From Alphaproteobacteria bacterium (GTDB taxonomy: Bacteria > Pseudomonadota > Alphaproteobacteria > UBA8366): a stretch of DNA of 64,000 nucleotides. Both the position numbers and the translations under genes were made by a program. The notes under the pieces were generated by a model, which had not been told where the DNA came from, ran no database searches, and saw nothing but the letters and a program-made list of their open reading frames with translations. The stretch spans positions 1-64,000 of the forward strand of contig JANQKC010000004.1 in the NCBI GenBank assembly GCA_028281325.1, written 5' to 3'. This document shows, piece after piece, positions 18,206 through 28,166 of the stretch; the first letter of the stretch is position 1, and every line of letters starts with the position of its first letter.

Positions 18206-19210
18206 ATGGCGTTTATGTTCGACGAATTGGCGATTTTCGTCATCGTCTTCTTGTTCCTGGTGGTTCTCGTCATCTTCATGGGGGTGAAGACGGTGCCGCA
18301 GGGCGAGGAATTCACGGTCGAGCGGTTCGGCCGGTACACCAAGACACTGAATCCCGGACTGAACCTGATCGTGCCTTTCGTCGATCGGGTCGGCTCCCGG
18401 ATGAACATGCGCGAACAAGTGCTCGACGTTCAGAGTCAGGAGGTCATCACCAAGGACAACGCCATGGTGACGGCCGATGGTGTCGTGTTCTTTCAGGTCA
18501 TCGACGCGGCCAAGGCCGCCTACGAGGTGAACGATCTGGAGCGCGCGATCCTCAACCTGACCATGACCAATATCCGGACGGTGATGGGGTCGATGGACCT
18601 CGATATGGTCCTGTCCGAGCGCGATTCGATCAACGCGAACCTGTTGCGTGTCGTGGACGAGGCGACCAATCCCTGGGGCGTCAAGGTGACGCGGATCGAG
18701 ATCAAGGACATCGCGCCGCCGCTTGATCTGGTCGAAGCGATGGCCCGGCAGATGAAGGCGGAGCGTGAGAAGCGCGCCAACATCCTGGATGCGGAAGGCG
18801 AGCGGCAGTCCGATATTCTTCGTGCGGAGGGCCGTAAGCAGTCCGCGATCCTTGAGGCCGAGGGACGGAAGGAAGCCGCGTTCCGCGATGCCGAGGCGCG
18901 CGAACGCGAGGCCGAGGCGGAAGGCAAGGCGACGGCCATGGTCTCCGAGGCGATCGCGAAGGGCAACGTGCAGGCGCTGAACTACTTCGTCGCCCAGAAA
19001 TATGTCGATGCGTTGGGCCAGTTTGCGGAGTCGCCGAACCAGAAGACCTTTTTCCTGCCGGTCGAGGCGACCGGCGTGATCGGCGCCATCGGCGGCATCA
19101 CGGAGATTGCGAAGGAAGCCTTCAAGAAGCCGGGCGGCGAGCCGGGTACCGCGCCTACCACGCCTACCACCCCCGCTGCCCCGGCTGGCGGGCCTTGGGA
19201 TCGGACATAG
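18206..19210 (+). CDS. SPFH/band-7 membrane protein (QmcA-like)
   Basis: 334-residue stomatin/prohibitin-family protein, inner-membrane anchored by an N-terminal hydrophobic segment (about 6-28) and forming oligomeric microdomain scaffolds. The SPFH domain ([22 protein letters not shown] onwards) spans about 32-210, followed by a long charged coiled coil full of AEG repeats (210-265) and a Pro/Thr-rich tail. ATG 18206 is chosen because it starts just before the membrane segment; a longer upstream frame lacks homology. It is paired with an NfeD-like gene 4 bp downstream, the classic arrangement of qmcA with its NfeD partner. Confidence 0.92.
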   Translation: MAFMFDELAIFVIVFLFLVVLVIFMGVKTVPQGEEFTVERFGRYTKTLNPGLNLIVPFVDRVGSRMNMREQVLDVQSQEVITKDNAMVTADGVVFFQVIDAAKAAYEVNDLERAILNLTMTNIRTVMGSMDLDMVLSERDSINANLLRVVDEATNPWGVKVTRIEIKDIAPPLDLVEAMARQMKAEREKRANILDAEGERQSDILRAEGRKQSAILEAEGRKEAAFRDAEAREREAEAEGKATAMVSEAIAKGNVQALNYFVAQKYVDALGQFAESPNQKTFFLPVEATGVIGAIGGITEIAKEAFKKPGGEPGTAPTTPTTPAAPAGGPWDRT

Positions 19211-19214
19211 CGCA

Positions 19215-19694
19215 ATGGATGCGGTCTTTCAGTTTTCCGAGGATATCCGGTTCTGGCATTGGTGGATCTTCGGTCTTCTGCTGTTGGGGCTCGAGATCAT
19301 GGTGCCCGGCAGTTTCTTCCTGTGGATGGGTGTCGCGGCCGGCATCATCGGGCTCATATTGCTGGTTTATCCGGACTTTGCCTGGCAGAGCCAAATCCTC
19401 ACCTTCGCCGTTGTCTCGATGGTCGCGGTGGTCGGCTGGCGGTTCTGGTTGCGCCGGCATCCGATAGAGACGGAGGACGCCACGCTCAATGTGCGCGGCG
19501 CGCGGTATAACGGCCGTGTCCTGACGTTGAGCGAACCGCTGGTCAACGGCGTCGGCAAGGTCAAGGTGGACGACAGCATTTGGCGCGTGTCGACCGGGGA
19601 CGCCACGTCCCTCCCGGAAGGCGCGCGGATTCGCGTTACCGGCGTCGATGGCGCGACGCTGGTCGTCGAGGAATTAGGAGACGAGTCGACCTAA
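19215..19694 (+). CDS. NfeD-like membrane protein
   Basis: 159 residues: three or so membrane helices in the first 75 residues (FGLLLLGLEIMVPGSFFLWMG block) followed by a C-terminal OB-fold domain (about 85-155, GRVLTLSEPLVNGVGKVKVDD). NfeD proteins are partners of SPFH proteins and this one follows the SPFH gene by 4 bp, so the two are surely cotranscribed and act together in the inner membrane. It lacks the ClpP-class protease domain of long NfeD proteins. It converges with the DUF2189 gene. Confidence 0.9.
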   Translation: MDAVFQFSEDIRFWHWWIFGLLLLGLEIMVPGSFFLWMGVAAGIIGLILLVYPDFAWQSQILTFAVVSMVAVVGWRFWLRRHPIETEDATLNVRGARYNGRVLTLSEPLVNGVGKVKVDDSIWRVSTGDATSLPEGARIRVTGVDGATLVVEELGDEST

Positions 19695-19732
19695 GCGTCG
19701 ATGCCTCCCCATCGCCCTGAATTGTGAGACGG

Positions 19733-20551
19733 TTACGCGGATTCGGCGCCTTGCGCCGGCGCGATCGCGCGGCGGTACAGATGCCACGATGCATGCCCCA
19801 GAATCGGCAAGATCACCAGCAATCCGATTAGTCCGGAGAGCAGGCACACGGCGATCAGCAACGCGATCGTGACGCACCAGATGATCATGGTGACCTTGTT
19901 CTGCACGACGACCTTGACGCTTGTGATCATGGCGGTAACGAAATCGACCCGTCGATCGAAGAGCATCGGATAGGACGTCACCGAGAAGGAGAAGACGGCG
20001 AAGGCGATCAGCGCGCCGACGCTGTTGCCGATCAGCAGGAACATCAGGCCCATCGGCGTGGTGAAGATCACCTCCAGCAGTTCCCGCGCGCTAAGCGACG
20101 AGAAGCCAAGAAAACCGAAGAACAGCAGCGCCGCGATGTCCATCCAGATGAACAGGGAGAAGCCCGCGACCAAGGCCATCCAGCCGAGATCGCTGCTCGC
20201 GGCGTCGTGCACCGATCCGAAAATCCGGCCCCACGACAGCGATTCGCCCCGTTCGAGGCAACGGCTGATGGCGTAGAACGCGGCCGCGATAAACGGGGCG
20301 ATCAGCGCGAATCCGGCCGCCAGCGGATATACGAGAAAGGGCAGGTCGAACTGCACCAGCAGCAGAATGAGTATCCATCCGCCGGCTGTATAGACGCCGC
20401 TGACGCCGAGGGCGTAAAGCGGTGCGGCCCGGAAATCGCGCAATCCCGCCGCCAGGACCTCAAGAATGTCGGATGTCGTGAGGGGGAGGATGACCGGCGC
20501 GGCCGGCGCGGCCTGACCTGCGGTTTCGCCTGTGGTTGCTGTCTCGTTCAT
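19733..20551 (-). CDS. DUF2189 integral membrane protein
   Basis: 272-residue polytopic membrane protein with about six hydrophobic helices and the DUF2189 layout (LRDFRAAPLYALGVSGVY near residue 40, then CLERGESLSWGRIFG). The family occurs across Alphaproteobacteria and is sometimes annotated as cytochrome c oxidase associated, but its biochemical role is not established. ATG 20551 is supported by GGGAGGG 5 bp upstream. The N-terminal 25 residues are Ala/Thr/Gly-rich and probably disordered. It is isolated from its neighbours, converging with the SPFH/NfeD pair. Confidence 0.85.
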   Translation of the reverse strand: MNETATTGETAGQAAPAAPVILPLTTSDILEVLAAGLRDFRAAPLYALGVSGVYTAGGWILILLLVQFDLPFLVYPLAAGFALIAPFIAAAFYAISRCLERGESLSWGRIFGSVHDAASSDLGWMALVAGFSLFIWMDIAALLFFGFLGFSSLSARELLEVIFTTPMGLMFLLIGNSVGALIAFAVFSFSVTSYPMLFDRRVDFVTAMITSVKVVVQNKVTMIIWCVTIALLIAVCLLSGLIGLLVILPILGHASWHLYRRAIAPAQGAESA

Positions 20552-20760
20552 GTTTCCCTCCCAGTTTTGGATACTCACAACCCTATCGGTTTAAGTGCCG
20601 ATTCATCAAAAAAAACCGGCATCGTTAATGCAAAACCGGCCCAGTTGTCAGGTTAAGGCCGAAAAAGCAAGCGATCCGTGATCTAGATCATTTTGGAGAC
20701 TTTTTTGATCCGGATAGGAGCGCTGAGTCGCCAGCGCAAGTATAGGGTTTCCTGGCCCTC

Positions 20761-21555
20761 CTACGTCAACTCGATCGAAACCGATCCTAGGCCGGCAATT
20801 TCGTGGTCGATCCGGTCGCCCGCCGCCATCCAGTGGGTCGGGATCACCGATCCAAGCGTCACGAACTCACTCTTTCGCAGAGAACGGCCCCGTTCGGCGA
20901 GCCGGTTGGCGAGCCAAGCCAGCGCTTCGAGCGGGTGCCCCATGATCAAGGATCCTCGCCCGCGCCCGAGGTCACTGCCGTTCAGGGTGACTGTCGCTTC
21001 CGCCTCGGCCAGATCGATCTCCCGCCACGCTTCGACGGGATCGCCGAGGACAACGGCGGCGTTGAAGAAGTTGTCGGCCACCATCGTCGGCGTGTCGAGG
21101 TCGCGGTAATCGCGATAACGGGCATCCACCAGTTCGATCGAGATCATGACGGCGCCGACCGCGTCGCGCACGCTGTCGCGGGTGTAGGGTGCGCCGGCGG
21201 CGGGCAGGTCCGATGCCAGGGACACCGCGATCTCGGTTTCGACCCCGGGCTCGACGAAATCCGCATGGGACAACGCCGCCTGGCTGCGATGCACCGTGGT
21301 TTGGAACACGGCCCCGAATGCCGGCTCGCGGATATTCATGTATTCCTGCATGACCGGTGTGGTGCAGCCGATCTTGTACCCGACAGGGTCGCCGAACCCT
21401 TTCGCCATAAGGATTTCGTTGGCGACTTCCTGGACGGCGTAGGCATCGTGCAGATCGGCCGGTTGGATGTCCGCTGCCATCGTGTCCAGACGCGTTCGGT
21501 TCAGCCGATTTTCAGCGACGACCGTCGCTGCCTGTTGGATCGCGTCGGGGGTCAT
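20761..21555 (-). CDS. 2-keto-4-pentenoate hydratase/fumarylacetoacetase-fold hydratase
   Basis: 264 residues of the MhpD-like hydratase/decarboxylase family, which add water to 2-hydroxypenta-2,4-dienoate or related products of aromatic meta-cleavage using a divalent metal. VGYKIGCTT near residue 60, EPGVETEIAVSL with two acidic metal ligands (about 105-115) and the late GSVIPTHWMAAGD segment are typical. ATG 21555 is the first start after the neighbouring SDR stop; the longer frame is an overlap shadow. It is 17 bp downstream of the SDR gene and cotranscribed with it. A link to ring-cleavage catabolism is likely, but no dioxygenase is nearby. Confidence 0.88.
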   Translation of the reverse strand: MTPDAIQQAATVVAENRLNRTRLDTMAADIQPADLHDAYAVQEVANEILMAKGFGDPVGYKIGCTTPVMQEYMNIREPAFGAVFQTTVHRSQAALSHADFVEPGVETEIAVSLASDLPAAGAPYTRDSVRDAVGAVMISIELVDARYRDYRDLDTPTMVADNFFNAAVVLGDPVEAWREIDLAEAEATVTLNGSDLGRGRGSLIMGHPLEALAWLANRLAERGRSLRKSEFVTLGSVIPTHWMAAGDRIDHEIAGLGSVSIELT

Positions 21556-21572
21556 GCAGGCCACATGGTCGG

Positions 21573-22319
21573 TTAAAACTGATTGATCACGCCGCCGTTG
21601 ATCTGCAGCATCTGGCCGTTGATGAAACCGCCCTGGTCCGAAACCAGCAGGTCGACCAACGCGCCGATGTCGTCGGGATTGCCCAGCCGGCCGACCGGGT
21701 TGGCGTCGAGCAGTTTCTGGAATCGCGGCTCTGAGATGTCCCGGTCTTCGTCGGGAAAGGTGCCCGGCGAGATGATGTTGCAGGTGACGCCCTGGCGTCC
21801 GAACTCCTTCGACAGCGACTTCGTCAGACCCCAAAGCGCATGCTTGGAGACGCTGACCGCCGCCTTGCCCGCATAGCCCTGCTGCGCGTTCATGCCGGTG
21901 AAATGGATGATACGGCCCCAGCCTTTCTCCAGCATGCCGGGGACGCAGGCGCGTGCGAGGTGGAAGGCGGAATAGAAGTTGATGTCCATGACCCGGTTCC
22001 ATTCTTCCTCGGTCGTCTTGAGGAAGTCGCCGTCGGGCCGCACCGCCGCGTTGACGACCAGCACGTCGACGCTGCCGAATTTGTCGATGGCGGACTTGGC
22101 CATGGCCTGAACCTTGTCGCGGTCGCCCACGTTGCACATCTCGATCATCGCTTCCGCGCCGAGGTCGCCGATCTTCGCCGCCACCTCTTCGCAGGCCGCC
22201 CGGTCGCTCGACCCGTTCAGGACGATGTTGTACCCGGATGCCGCGAGATGGAGGGCGATGCCGCGCCCGATGTTCTTGCCCGATCCCGTGATCAGCGCGG
22301 TTCGTTTTTCTTGAGCCAT
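21573..22319 (-). CDS. short-chain dehydrogenase/reductase, catalytic Tyr absent
   Basis: 248-residue Rossmann-fold SDR. The cofactor motif is present (TGSGKNIGRG, residues 11-20) and the C-terminal NGQMLQINGG is typical of 3-oxoacyl-ACP reductase/3-hydroxybutyrate dehydrogenase types. The NNAG strand reads VNAAV. The active-site helix is AVSVSKHALWGLTK, with Lys in place but Val where the catalytic Tyr of YxxxK normally sits, and the usual Ser-Ser is Thr-Gly. It may use a different acid, or not be an oxidoreductase. ATG 22319 starts the operon with the hydratase and is divergent from hyuB. Confidence 0.82.
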   Translation of the reverse strand: MAQEKRTALITGSGKNIGRGIALHLAASGYNIVLNGSSDRAACEEVAAKIGDLGAEAMIEMCNVGDRDKVQAMAKSAIDKFGSVDVLVVNAAVRPDGDFLKTTEEEWNRVMDINFYSAFHLARACVPGMLEKGWGRIIHFTGMNAQQGYAGKAAVSVSKHALWGLTKSLSKEFGRQGVTCNIISPGTFPDEDRDISEPRFQKLLDANPVGRLGNPDDIGALVDLLVSDQGGFINGQMLQINGGVINQF

Positions 22320-22484
22320 GTGTGTGTCCTTTTTGGAATGGGGTTGGTTAGCAACGGCTGCTCTATTTTAGCAGAAGCGGACGGCCGGGTTGAAATGACA
22401 TCCGCGCGCTTAGCCGGTTTGCCGGGGTTTCGGTCCGGCCCCTATACTCGATGGGATTCCCGCTCAACCCCGCGAGTTCCCGCC

Positions 22485-24221
22485 ATGGCCGACGATATCG
22501 ACCCGATCCGCCTCGAACTCATCAAGAATTCGTTGGTGATGATTTCCGACAACCTGATGGTGTCGGTGTTGCGGACGTCGCGGTCAACGCTGGTCAAGGC
22601 GAATATGGATTTTTCCGCGTCGATCTGCGATGCGGCGGGCAACATGGTCGGGCAAGGGCTGGCGCTGCCGGGCCATCTGGGCGCAACCATGCCGGCGCTC
22701 CGGGGATGCCTCGATTACTTCCAAGAGGATATCGAGCCGGGCGACATCTTCGCCAATAACGATCCCTATGCCGGCGGCAGCCATCTCAACGACATCTTCA
22801 TGTTCAAGCCGGTCTTCCGTGACGGCGAGTGCATCTGCTTCCTCGGGTTGATCCTGCATCACACCGACCTGGGCGGGCGCGTTGCCGGAGGGCAGGCGGC
22901 GGACAGCGACGAGATATTCCAGGAAGGGCTGCGCATCCCACCCAGCAAGATCTACCAGGCGGGCAAACCGAACGACACGCTGATGCGCATCATCGAGCAC
23001 AACACCCGCGTGCCGGACACGGTATTGGGCGACGTGCGGGCGCAGATCGCGGCCTTGAACGCCGGCGCAATCGAGATCGAGAAGCTTGTCGATCTCTACG
23101 GCGTCGCCGAACTGAAGAAATACATGAACGAGTTGGTCGACTATACCGAGCGGCTCGTGCGCAGCTACATCCGCGATCTGCCCGACGGCGAAGCCGAGTT
23201 TACGGATTACAATGATGACGATGGCGTCGGCGGCGGTCCGGTCACGCTGCACGTCAAGTTGACGGTGAAAGGCGATGAAATCGTTGCGGATTTCACTGGC
23301 ACGTCACCGCAGATGGGCGGCGCGCTGCATACCAATTACTGGTTCACCGCCTCGTTGACCTATGCCGCGCTGCGCGCGGTCATGCCGCCGGACACGCCGA
23401 ACAATGCTGGCTTCTACCGGCCCATCACCGTGATCGCGCCGGAAGGCAGTTGGGTCAATCCGCGCTTTCCGGCGGCGTTGGGCGCGCGCGGGCAGGGCGG
23501 CTACCGTATCCGCACCTTGGTGTCGGGCGCGATCGCCAAACTGATGCCGGGGCGCATGCCGGCTTGCCCGGGCGGCAACGAGTTCGGCCTGTCGGTCACC
23601 GGCCTGACGCCGGAACGGCGGCGCTTCCTGCATGTGGAATTCCACAATGTGACGGGCCGCGGCGGCGGCCCCGATGCGGACGGACAGGACGGCGGCCCCT
23701 ATTGGTTGGGCAATCTGTCCAACACGCCGGTCGAGGTCATCGAGGCGGAGAACCCGCTGCTGATCGAGGAATACGGGTTCCTGCCCGATACCGGAGGGCC
23801 CGGAAAGTACCGCGGCGGGCTGGGCGTCGTGCGGCAATACCGGTTGCTGAACGAGACGGCGATTGTGCAGCAGCGCGCGGACCGGCATGTCTACCCGTGC
23901 TGGGGCTTGTTCGGCGGTAAACCGGGGGCGCTCTCCAAATCCTATTTCGTGAAGGACGGCGTGCGCGAGGAGTCGCCGGCGAAATTCGTCCGGACGATGG
24001 TGAAGGACGAGATCTTCCGGTCGGAAATGGCCGGTTCGGGCGGATACGGCGAGCCGTTCGAACGCGATCCCGATGCCGTCGCGGAGGACGTGCGCCAGGA
24101 CAAGATGTCGTTGGCGCATGCGGAAGCGGAATACGGCGTCGTCCTCGACCCGGGCACGTTCGCCGTCGACCGGGACCGCACGGCGGAACGGCGCGCGGCC
24201 GGCGGGACCGCCGCGCCATGA
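22485..24221 (+). CDS. hyuB: hydantoinase B/oxoprolinase beta subunit
   Basis: 578-residue HyuB-family subunit, which with HyuA forms ATP-dependent hydantoinase, 5-oxoprolinase or acetone-carboxylase-type enzymes. It starts with IDPIRLELIKNSLVMISDNL and holds the family block GDIFANNDPYAGGSHLND (about 86-103) and LHHTDLGGRVAG. ATG 22485 is chosen because the long upstream frame is antisense to the SDR gene. It overlaps hyuA by ATGA (24218-24221), showing translational coupling. The substrate among N-methylhydantoin, oxoproline or similar cyclic amides is undetermined. Confidence 0.9.
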   Translation: MADDIDPIRLELIKNSLVMISDNLMVSVLRTSRSTLVKANMDFSASICDAAGNMVGQGLALPGHLGATMPALRGCLDYFQEDIEPGDIFANNDPYAGGSHLNDIFMFKPVFRDGECICFLGLILHHTDLGGRVAGGQAADSDEIFQEGLRIPPSKIYQAGKPNDTLMRIIEHNTRVPDTVLGDVRAQIAALNAGAIEIEKLVDLYGVAELKKYMNELVDYTERLVRSYIRDLPDGEAEFTDYNDDDGVGGGPVTLHVKLTVKGDEIVADFTGTSPQMGGALHTNYWFTASLTYAALRAVMPPDTPNNAGFYRPITVIAPEGSWVNPRFPAALGARGQGGYRIRTLVSGAIAKLMPGRMPACPGGNEFGLSVTGLTPERRRFLHVEFHNVTGRGGGPDADGQDGGPYWLGNLSNTPVEVIEAENPLLIEEYGFLPDTGGPGKYRGGLGVVRQYRLLNETAIVQQRADRHVYPCWGLFGGKPGALSKSYFVKDGVREESPAKFVRTMVKDEIFRSEMAGSGGYGEPFERDPDAVAEDVRQDKMSLAHAEAEYGVVLDPGTFAVDRDRTAERRAAGGTAAP

Positions 24222-26308
24222 CCCGATACCGTCTCGGCATCGATATCGGCGGCACGTTCACGGATATCGTGCTGCTCGGCGAGGACGGGGTCGTCCACAC
24301 CAAGAAGATCCTCTCGACGCCGGACGACTACAGCCTGGCCATCGAGGCGGGGACGCGGGCGCTGCTCGCGGAAACGGGTATTGCGGCGGACGCAATCGCC
24401 GAGGTGTCACACGGCACGACGGTAGCGACCAACGCCATCATCGAACGCAAGGGCGTGCGCGTGGCCCTGGTCACCACGCAGGGATTCCGCGACATCTTGG
24501 AGATTGCCCGGTATCGCGCGCCGCAGCTCTACGACGTGTATTTCCGCAAGCCCGATCCGTTGGTCGAGCGGCGGCTGCGGTTTCAGGTGCCGGAGCGGAT
24601 GGCCGCGACCGGCCAAGTGGTGACGCCGTTGGATGCGGAGGCGGTGCATGCCGTGGCGGACAGATGCGTCGCCGAGGGTGTCGACGCGGTCGCCATCTGT
24701 TTCATCAACGCCTATGCGAACGGCGCGCACGAGGAAGAGGCGGCGGCGCTGTTCCGGGCACGCCATCCCGATTTGCCGGTCACCGTGTCGAGCGAATTGG
24801 TGCCGCAGATCCAGGAATACGAGCGGACCAGCACGACCGTCGTGAACGCCTATATCCGGCCCGTGATCGAACGCTACGCGCGGAGATTGGAGGAACGGCT
24901 TAATTCGATCGGCATTTCGGTGCCGCTGAACATCATGCAGTCGAACGGGGGCGTCCTGCCCGGGGCGCTGGCGGCGCGCAAGCCGATCTTCATCATCGAA
25001 TCCGGTCCGGCGGCCGGGGTGGTGGGCGCGCAACGGCTCGGCGACCGTCTTGGCCTCGGTGATACGATCGTCTTCGACATGGGCGGCACCACCGCGAAGG
25101 CGTCGATCATCGTCGGCGGCGAATATGGAACGGCCCCGGAAACCGAGGTCGGCGGCGGCGCGGCGCTCGGCCATCGCATGATCCGGGGCGGCGGCTACGT
25201 GGTCCAGGCGCCGACCATCGACATCGCCGAAGTGGGCGCGGGCGGCGGCAGCATCGCCTGGGTCGACGCGGGGGGCGGTATTCAGGTCGGCCCGCACAGC
25301 GCGGGCGCGGCGCCGGGTCCGGTCTGTTACGGTCAGGGGGGGACGGAGCCGACGGTCACCGACGCCAATCTGCTGTTGGGGTACTTGAACCCGGATGTCT
25401 TGGTCGGCGGCGACCTGGCGCTCGACCGCGACGCGGCGGAGCGCGCGGTCGCCGGGATCGGCGACACGCTGGGGCAATCCACGATCGATACCGCCTACGG
25501 CATCCACCTCATCGCGAACGCGCGGATGATGCGGGCGTTGAGCGCGGTGTCCTCCGAGCGCGGCCTCGATCCCGCCGGGTTCGGCGCCGTCGCCTTCGGC
25601 GGGAACGGCGGCGTGCATGTCTGCGGCTTGGCGGAGTCGCTCGGCTTGCCCGAGGTCGTTGTGCCGCCGGCGGCCGGGTTGTTCAGCGCGCTTGGTCTGA
25701 TCTTCGCGGACGTGGAACACCAGTGCATCCGCGCCTACTACCAGCCGATCGATTCGGTGGACCTGGACGCGCTGAACGGGAGCTTCGAGGCCCTGCGCAC
25801 CGAGGCGATCGAGCTTCTGACCGCGGACGGCTATCCGGAGGAACGCCGGACGCTGACCTGTTCCGCCGAGGTGAAGTATATCGGGCAAAATGCGGCGCTG
25901 GTGGTGCCGATCGATCGCTTGCCGATTACGGATAGCGATCTGGAATCACTGTCTGAGTCTTTCGCCGTCGCGCATGACAAGACCTTCGGATACCGGTCCG
26001 ACGAGGAACGCCTGCAATTCGTGTCGCTCAAGGTGGTCGGACGCGGGGTGCCGGATGCGCCGCGGCTGCCGGAAGCGGTGCATGTTGGCAGCGATCACGC
26101 GGCGTCGATGGCGCACCGGCGGGCCTATTTCGGGCCGGAGCATGGATGGATGGAAACGCCGGTGCTCCGCCGCATCGATTTGGACGAGACGCCGCGGGTC
26201 GGCCCGTTGATCGTCGAGGAATACGACACGACCACCGTCGTGCGCCCCGGATGGGCCGCGTCCCGAGATAGCTGGAACAATATCCGTCTGGTCAGCGCCG
26301 GCGGTTGA
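24218..26308 (+). CDS. hyuA: hydantoinase A/oxoprolinase alpha subunit
   Basis: 696-residue HyuA-family subunit with the ASKHA-type ATP-binding start LGIDIGGTFTDIVLL, VSHGTTVATNAIIERKG (about 66-82), the central ESGPAAGVVGA (about 262-272) and DMGGTTAKASI (about 287-297). Full length for the family. Translation is coupled to hyuB by a 4-bp overlap. HyuA activates the amide with ATP and HyuB completes ring opening in the cytosol. It converges with the NIPSNAP-like gene 11 bp later. Confidence 0.92.
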   Translation: MTRYRLGIDIGGTFTDIVLLGEDGVVHTKKILSTPDDYSLAIEAGTRALLAETGIAADAIAEVSHGTTVATNAIIERKGVRVALVTTQGFRDILEIARYRAPQLYDVYFRKPDPLVERRLRFQVPERMAATGQVVTPLDAEAVHAVADRCVAEGVDAVAICFINAYANGAHEEEAAALFRARHPDLPVTVSSELVPQIQEYERTSTTVVNAYIRPVIERYARRLEERLNSIGISVPLNIMQSNGGVLPGALAARKPIFIIESGPAAGVVGAQRLGDRLGLGDTIVFDMGGTTAKASIIVGGEYGTAPETEVGGGAALGHRMIRGGGYVVQAPTIDIAEVGAGGGSIAWVDAGGGIQVGPHSAGAAPGPVCYGQGGTEPTVTDANLLLGYLNPDVLVGGDLALDRDAAERAVAGIGDTLGQSTIDTAYGIHLIANARMMRALSAVSSERGLDPAGFGAVAFGGNGGVHVCGLAESLGLPEVVVPPAAGLFSALGLIFADVEHQCIRAYYQPIDSVDLDALNGSFEALRTEAIELLTADGYPEERRTLTCSAEVKYIGQNAALVVPIDRLPITDSDLESLSESFAVAHDKTFGYRSDEERLQFVSLKVVGRGVPDAPRLPEAVHVGSDHAASMAHRRAYFGPEHGWMETPVLRRIDLDETPRVGPLIVEEYDTTTVVRPGWAASRDSWNNIRLVSAGG

Positions 26309-26319
26309 TCCGGGCGGCG

Positions 26320-27021
26320 CTATCGAATCCGGCTGTAGTCCATCGGCCGCATCAGCACGCTTTCCACTCGGTCGATGGTTTCGAGCCATTCGTTTTTGAC
26401 GAGACGCGCCAGGTCTGGGCGGTTCTCTTGCGCCTCCCGCCAACGTTGCCACGACGCCATGTCCGGGAAGCGGCGGATTTCGACGCTGCGGTGCGACCCG
26501 GTGTTGGTGGTGCCGTCGCCGATGACCGTATCGAAAAAGGCGATGAGCGAGCCGCCCTCTTGCTCCAGTGCGGGGACGACCTTGTCGAAATACACGGCGT
26601 GATGGTCGGCGGCGCGATGCGGCCGCAGATAGAGAATGCGCTGTTCGATGAAGCAGCGCGGCTGGCCGCGAACCGCGTCGATGGCCGGCCACGTCGGCGG
26701 GAATCCGGGCGATCCCTCCGCCAATTTCAGGATCGACGTGTTCACGAAGTCCAGGGTGGGGTAGAGCGACGCGGATTGCCCTTTCAGCAGCGTCGCATCC
26801 TGACTCGCCCGCGCCCGGTGCTGTTCCCACGTGGCGAGGCTTTCGTGCTCGCGGAGTTGCCAGAGGGCGCAACCCGCCTCCGCACCGATCCAGATTTCCC
26901 ACGCGCCGACCAGGGTCGAGCCGTGGGCGTCGAGCGCGGCCAGGGCCACGCTTTGAAACTGCTCGTGACGCTGTTCGAGCCGGCCGCCCCGCGCGACGAC
27001 CAATCGGTGTTGGTAGATCAA
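26320..27021 (-). CDS. NIPSNAP-like double ferredoxin-fold protein
   Basis: 233 residues that look like two tandem dimeric alpha-beta barrel (NIPSNAP/ABM-like) domains: about 1-110 (MIYQHRLVVARGGRLEQRHEQF, ending FVNTSIL) and 118-233 (CFIEQRILYLRPHRAADHHAVYF, ending SVLMRPM). Each has the beta-alpha-beta pattern with a Trp-rich helix (LATWEQH, ASWQRW). Such proteins are small-molecule or heme binding or act as monooxygenase-like scaffolds; no reaction can be assigned. It lies between hyuA and the enoyl-CoA isomerase gene and shares the strand of the latter, 78 bp away. Confidence 0.7.
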   Translation of the reverse strand: MIYQHRLVVARGGRLEQRHEQFQSVALAALDAHGSTLVGAWEIWIGAEAGCALWQLREHESLATWEQHRARASQDATLLKGQSASLYPTLDFVNTSILKLAEGSPGFPPTWPAIDAVRGQPRCFIEQRILYLRPHRAADHHAVYFDKVVPALEQEGGSLIAFFDTVIGDGTTNTGSHRSVEIRRFPDMASWQRWREAQENRPDLARLVKNEWLETIDRVESVLMRPMDYSRIR

Positions 27022-27099
27022 GGTATTGCCCTCGTGACGCTTGTCGTTGGACCAGTGCTTACAACGCGCCCTGCGCAGTCTGCCGTCTGTGGGACGGCG

Positions 27100-27903
27100 T
27101 TACGTCGTCAGCGTTTCCCAATCGTAGAGCGGCGGTTCCTTGTCCTTGAACCGGCGCACGGCTTCGCGGTGGAAGTCGGTGTCCCGCACCAGGCTCTGGC
27201 CCATGGCTTCCATCTCCATCAGGGTTCGGAAATCCTGGTTGAAGGATTGGTTCAGGATGTTCTTGGAGACGCCGATGGCGGTCGTCGAGGCTTGGCACAG
27301 ACGGCCGGCTAGGTCGCGGGCTTCCTCCATCGCGGTGTCTTGGCCCACCGTGTCCAGGATCAACCCGATCTCCTTCGCTTCCTCGCCGTAGACGCGCCGG
27401 CCGGTATAGATCAACTCTCGGGCGCGCTGCAGGCCGACCAGCCGAGGCAGGAGGTAGAACCCGGCCCAATCCGGCACGAGGCCGATCCGCGCGAAGGCCT
27501 GGGAGAAGAATGCGCGTGGGGTCGCGAGCACGAAGTCCGCGAGGAGCGCCAAGTTACAGCCGGCGCCGGCGGCGGCGCCGTCGACGAGGCTGATCACCGG
27601 CACTTCCACATGCATTAGGTCGTAGATCAGGTTGTGGCCGAGGCGCATGCGTTTGCGCTGGTCCATTCCCGTAACCGCCTTGCTGCCCATGCTCTTGACG
27701 TCGCCGCCGGCGCAGAACGCGCCGTCCGCCCCGGTCAGGATGACCGCCTTCACGTCCTCGCCCGCCGATTCCTTGATGATCTCGAACGCCTTCTTCAGGT
27801 CCGCCCGCATTTCGAGGCTCAGGGCGTTTCGGGCTTCGGGCCGGTTCAAGGTGACGGTCGCGATATGGTCTTTCACCTCGAACAGGATGTGATGGTAGGT
27901 CAT
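27100..27903 (-). CDS. enoyl-CoA hydratase/isomerase, PaaG-like
   Basis: 267-residue crotonase-fold protein with the oxyanion-hole segments CAGGDVKSM (about 64) and GAAAGAGCNLALLADF (about 109). The second catalytic Glu loop of hydratases is replaced by FSQAFARIGLVPDWAG, the pattern of PaaG-type ring-oxepin isomerases and related enoyl isomerases, where an Asp (in VPD) is the acid. So an isomerase is more likely than a hydratase. ATG 27903 is chosen from homology of MTYHHILFEV; upstream frame is non-homologous. Its partner genes are not clear; the NIPSNAP-like gene follows on the same strand. Confidence 0.85.
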   Translation of the reverse strand: MTYHHILFEVKDHIATVTLNRPEARNALSLEMRADLKKAFEIIKESAGEDVKAVILTGADGAFCAGGDVKSMGSKAVTGMDQRKRMRLGHNLIYDLMHVEVPVISLVDGAAAGAGCNLALLADFVLATPRAFFSQAFARIGLVPDWAGFYLLPRLVGLQRARELIYTGRRVYGEEAKEIGLILDTVGQDTAMEEARDLAGRLCQASTTAIGVSKNILNQSFNQDFRTLMEMEAMGQSLVRDTDFHREAVRRFKDKEPPLYDWETLTT

Positions 27904-28166
27904 ATGGAGAATCTCGCCTTTCGTTGTCTGCGCCAAACGGGAGGCCCCGCGACTCTGAGTCGGACGCGTTCCCGGTCGCGCCAGTGTAGACGACAATCCC
28001 GGTCACGTTAATTCGGCGGAAAACCCGCTGTTATGGGACATTCACGCGGTTCTTCGGATCGCGGAATTTGCAAAATGGCCGATGATGGTAATGTCTGGAT
28101 CGGGTGCCGCGCCGCGCCGCCGTCTCAATGATCCCCACCCGCCGATCCTTCTCAGCAATAAGAGCG

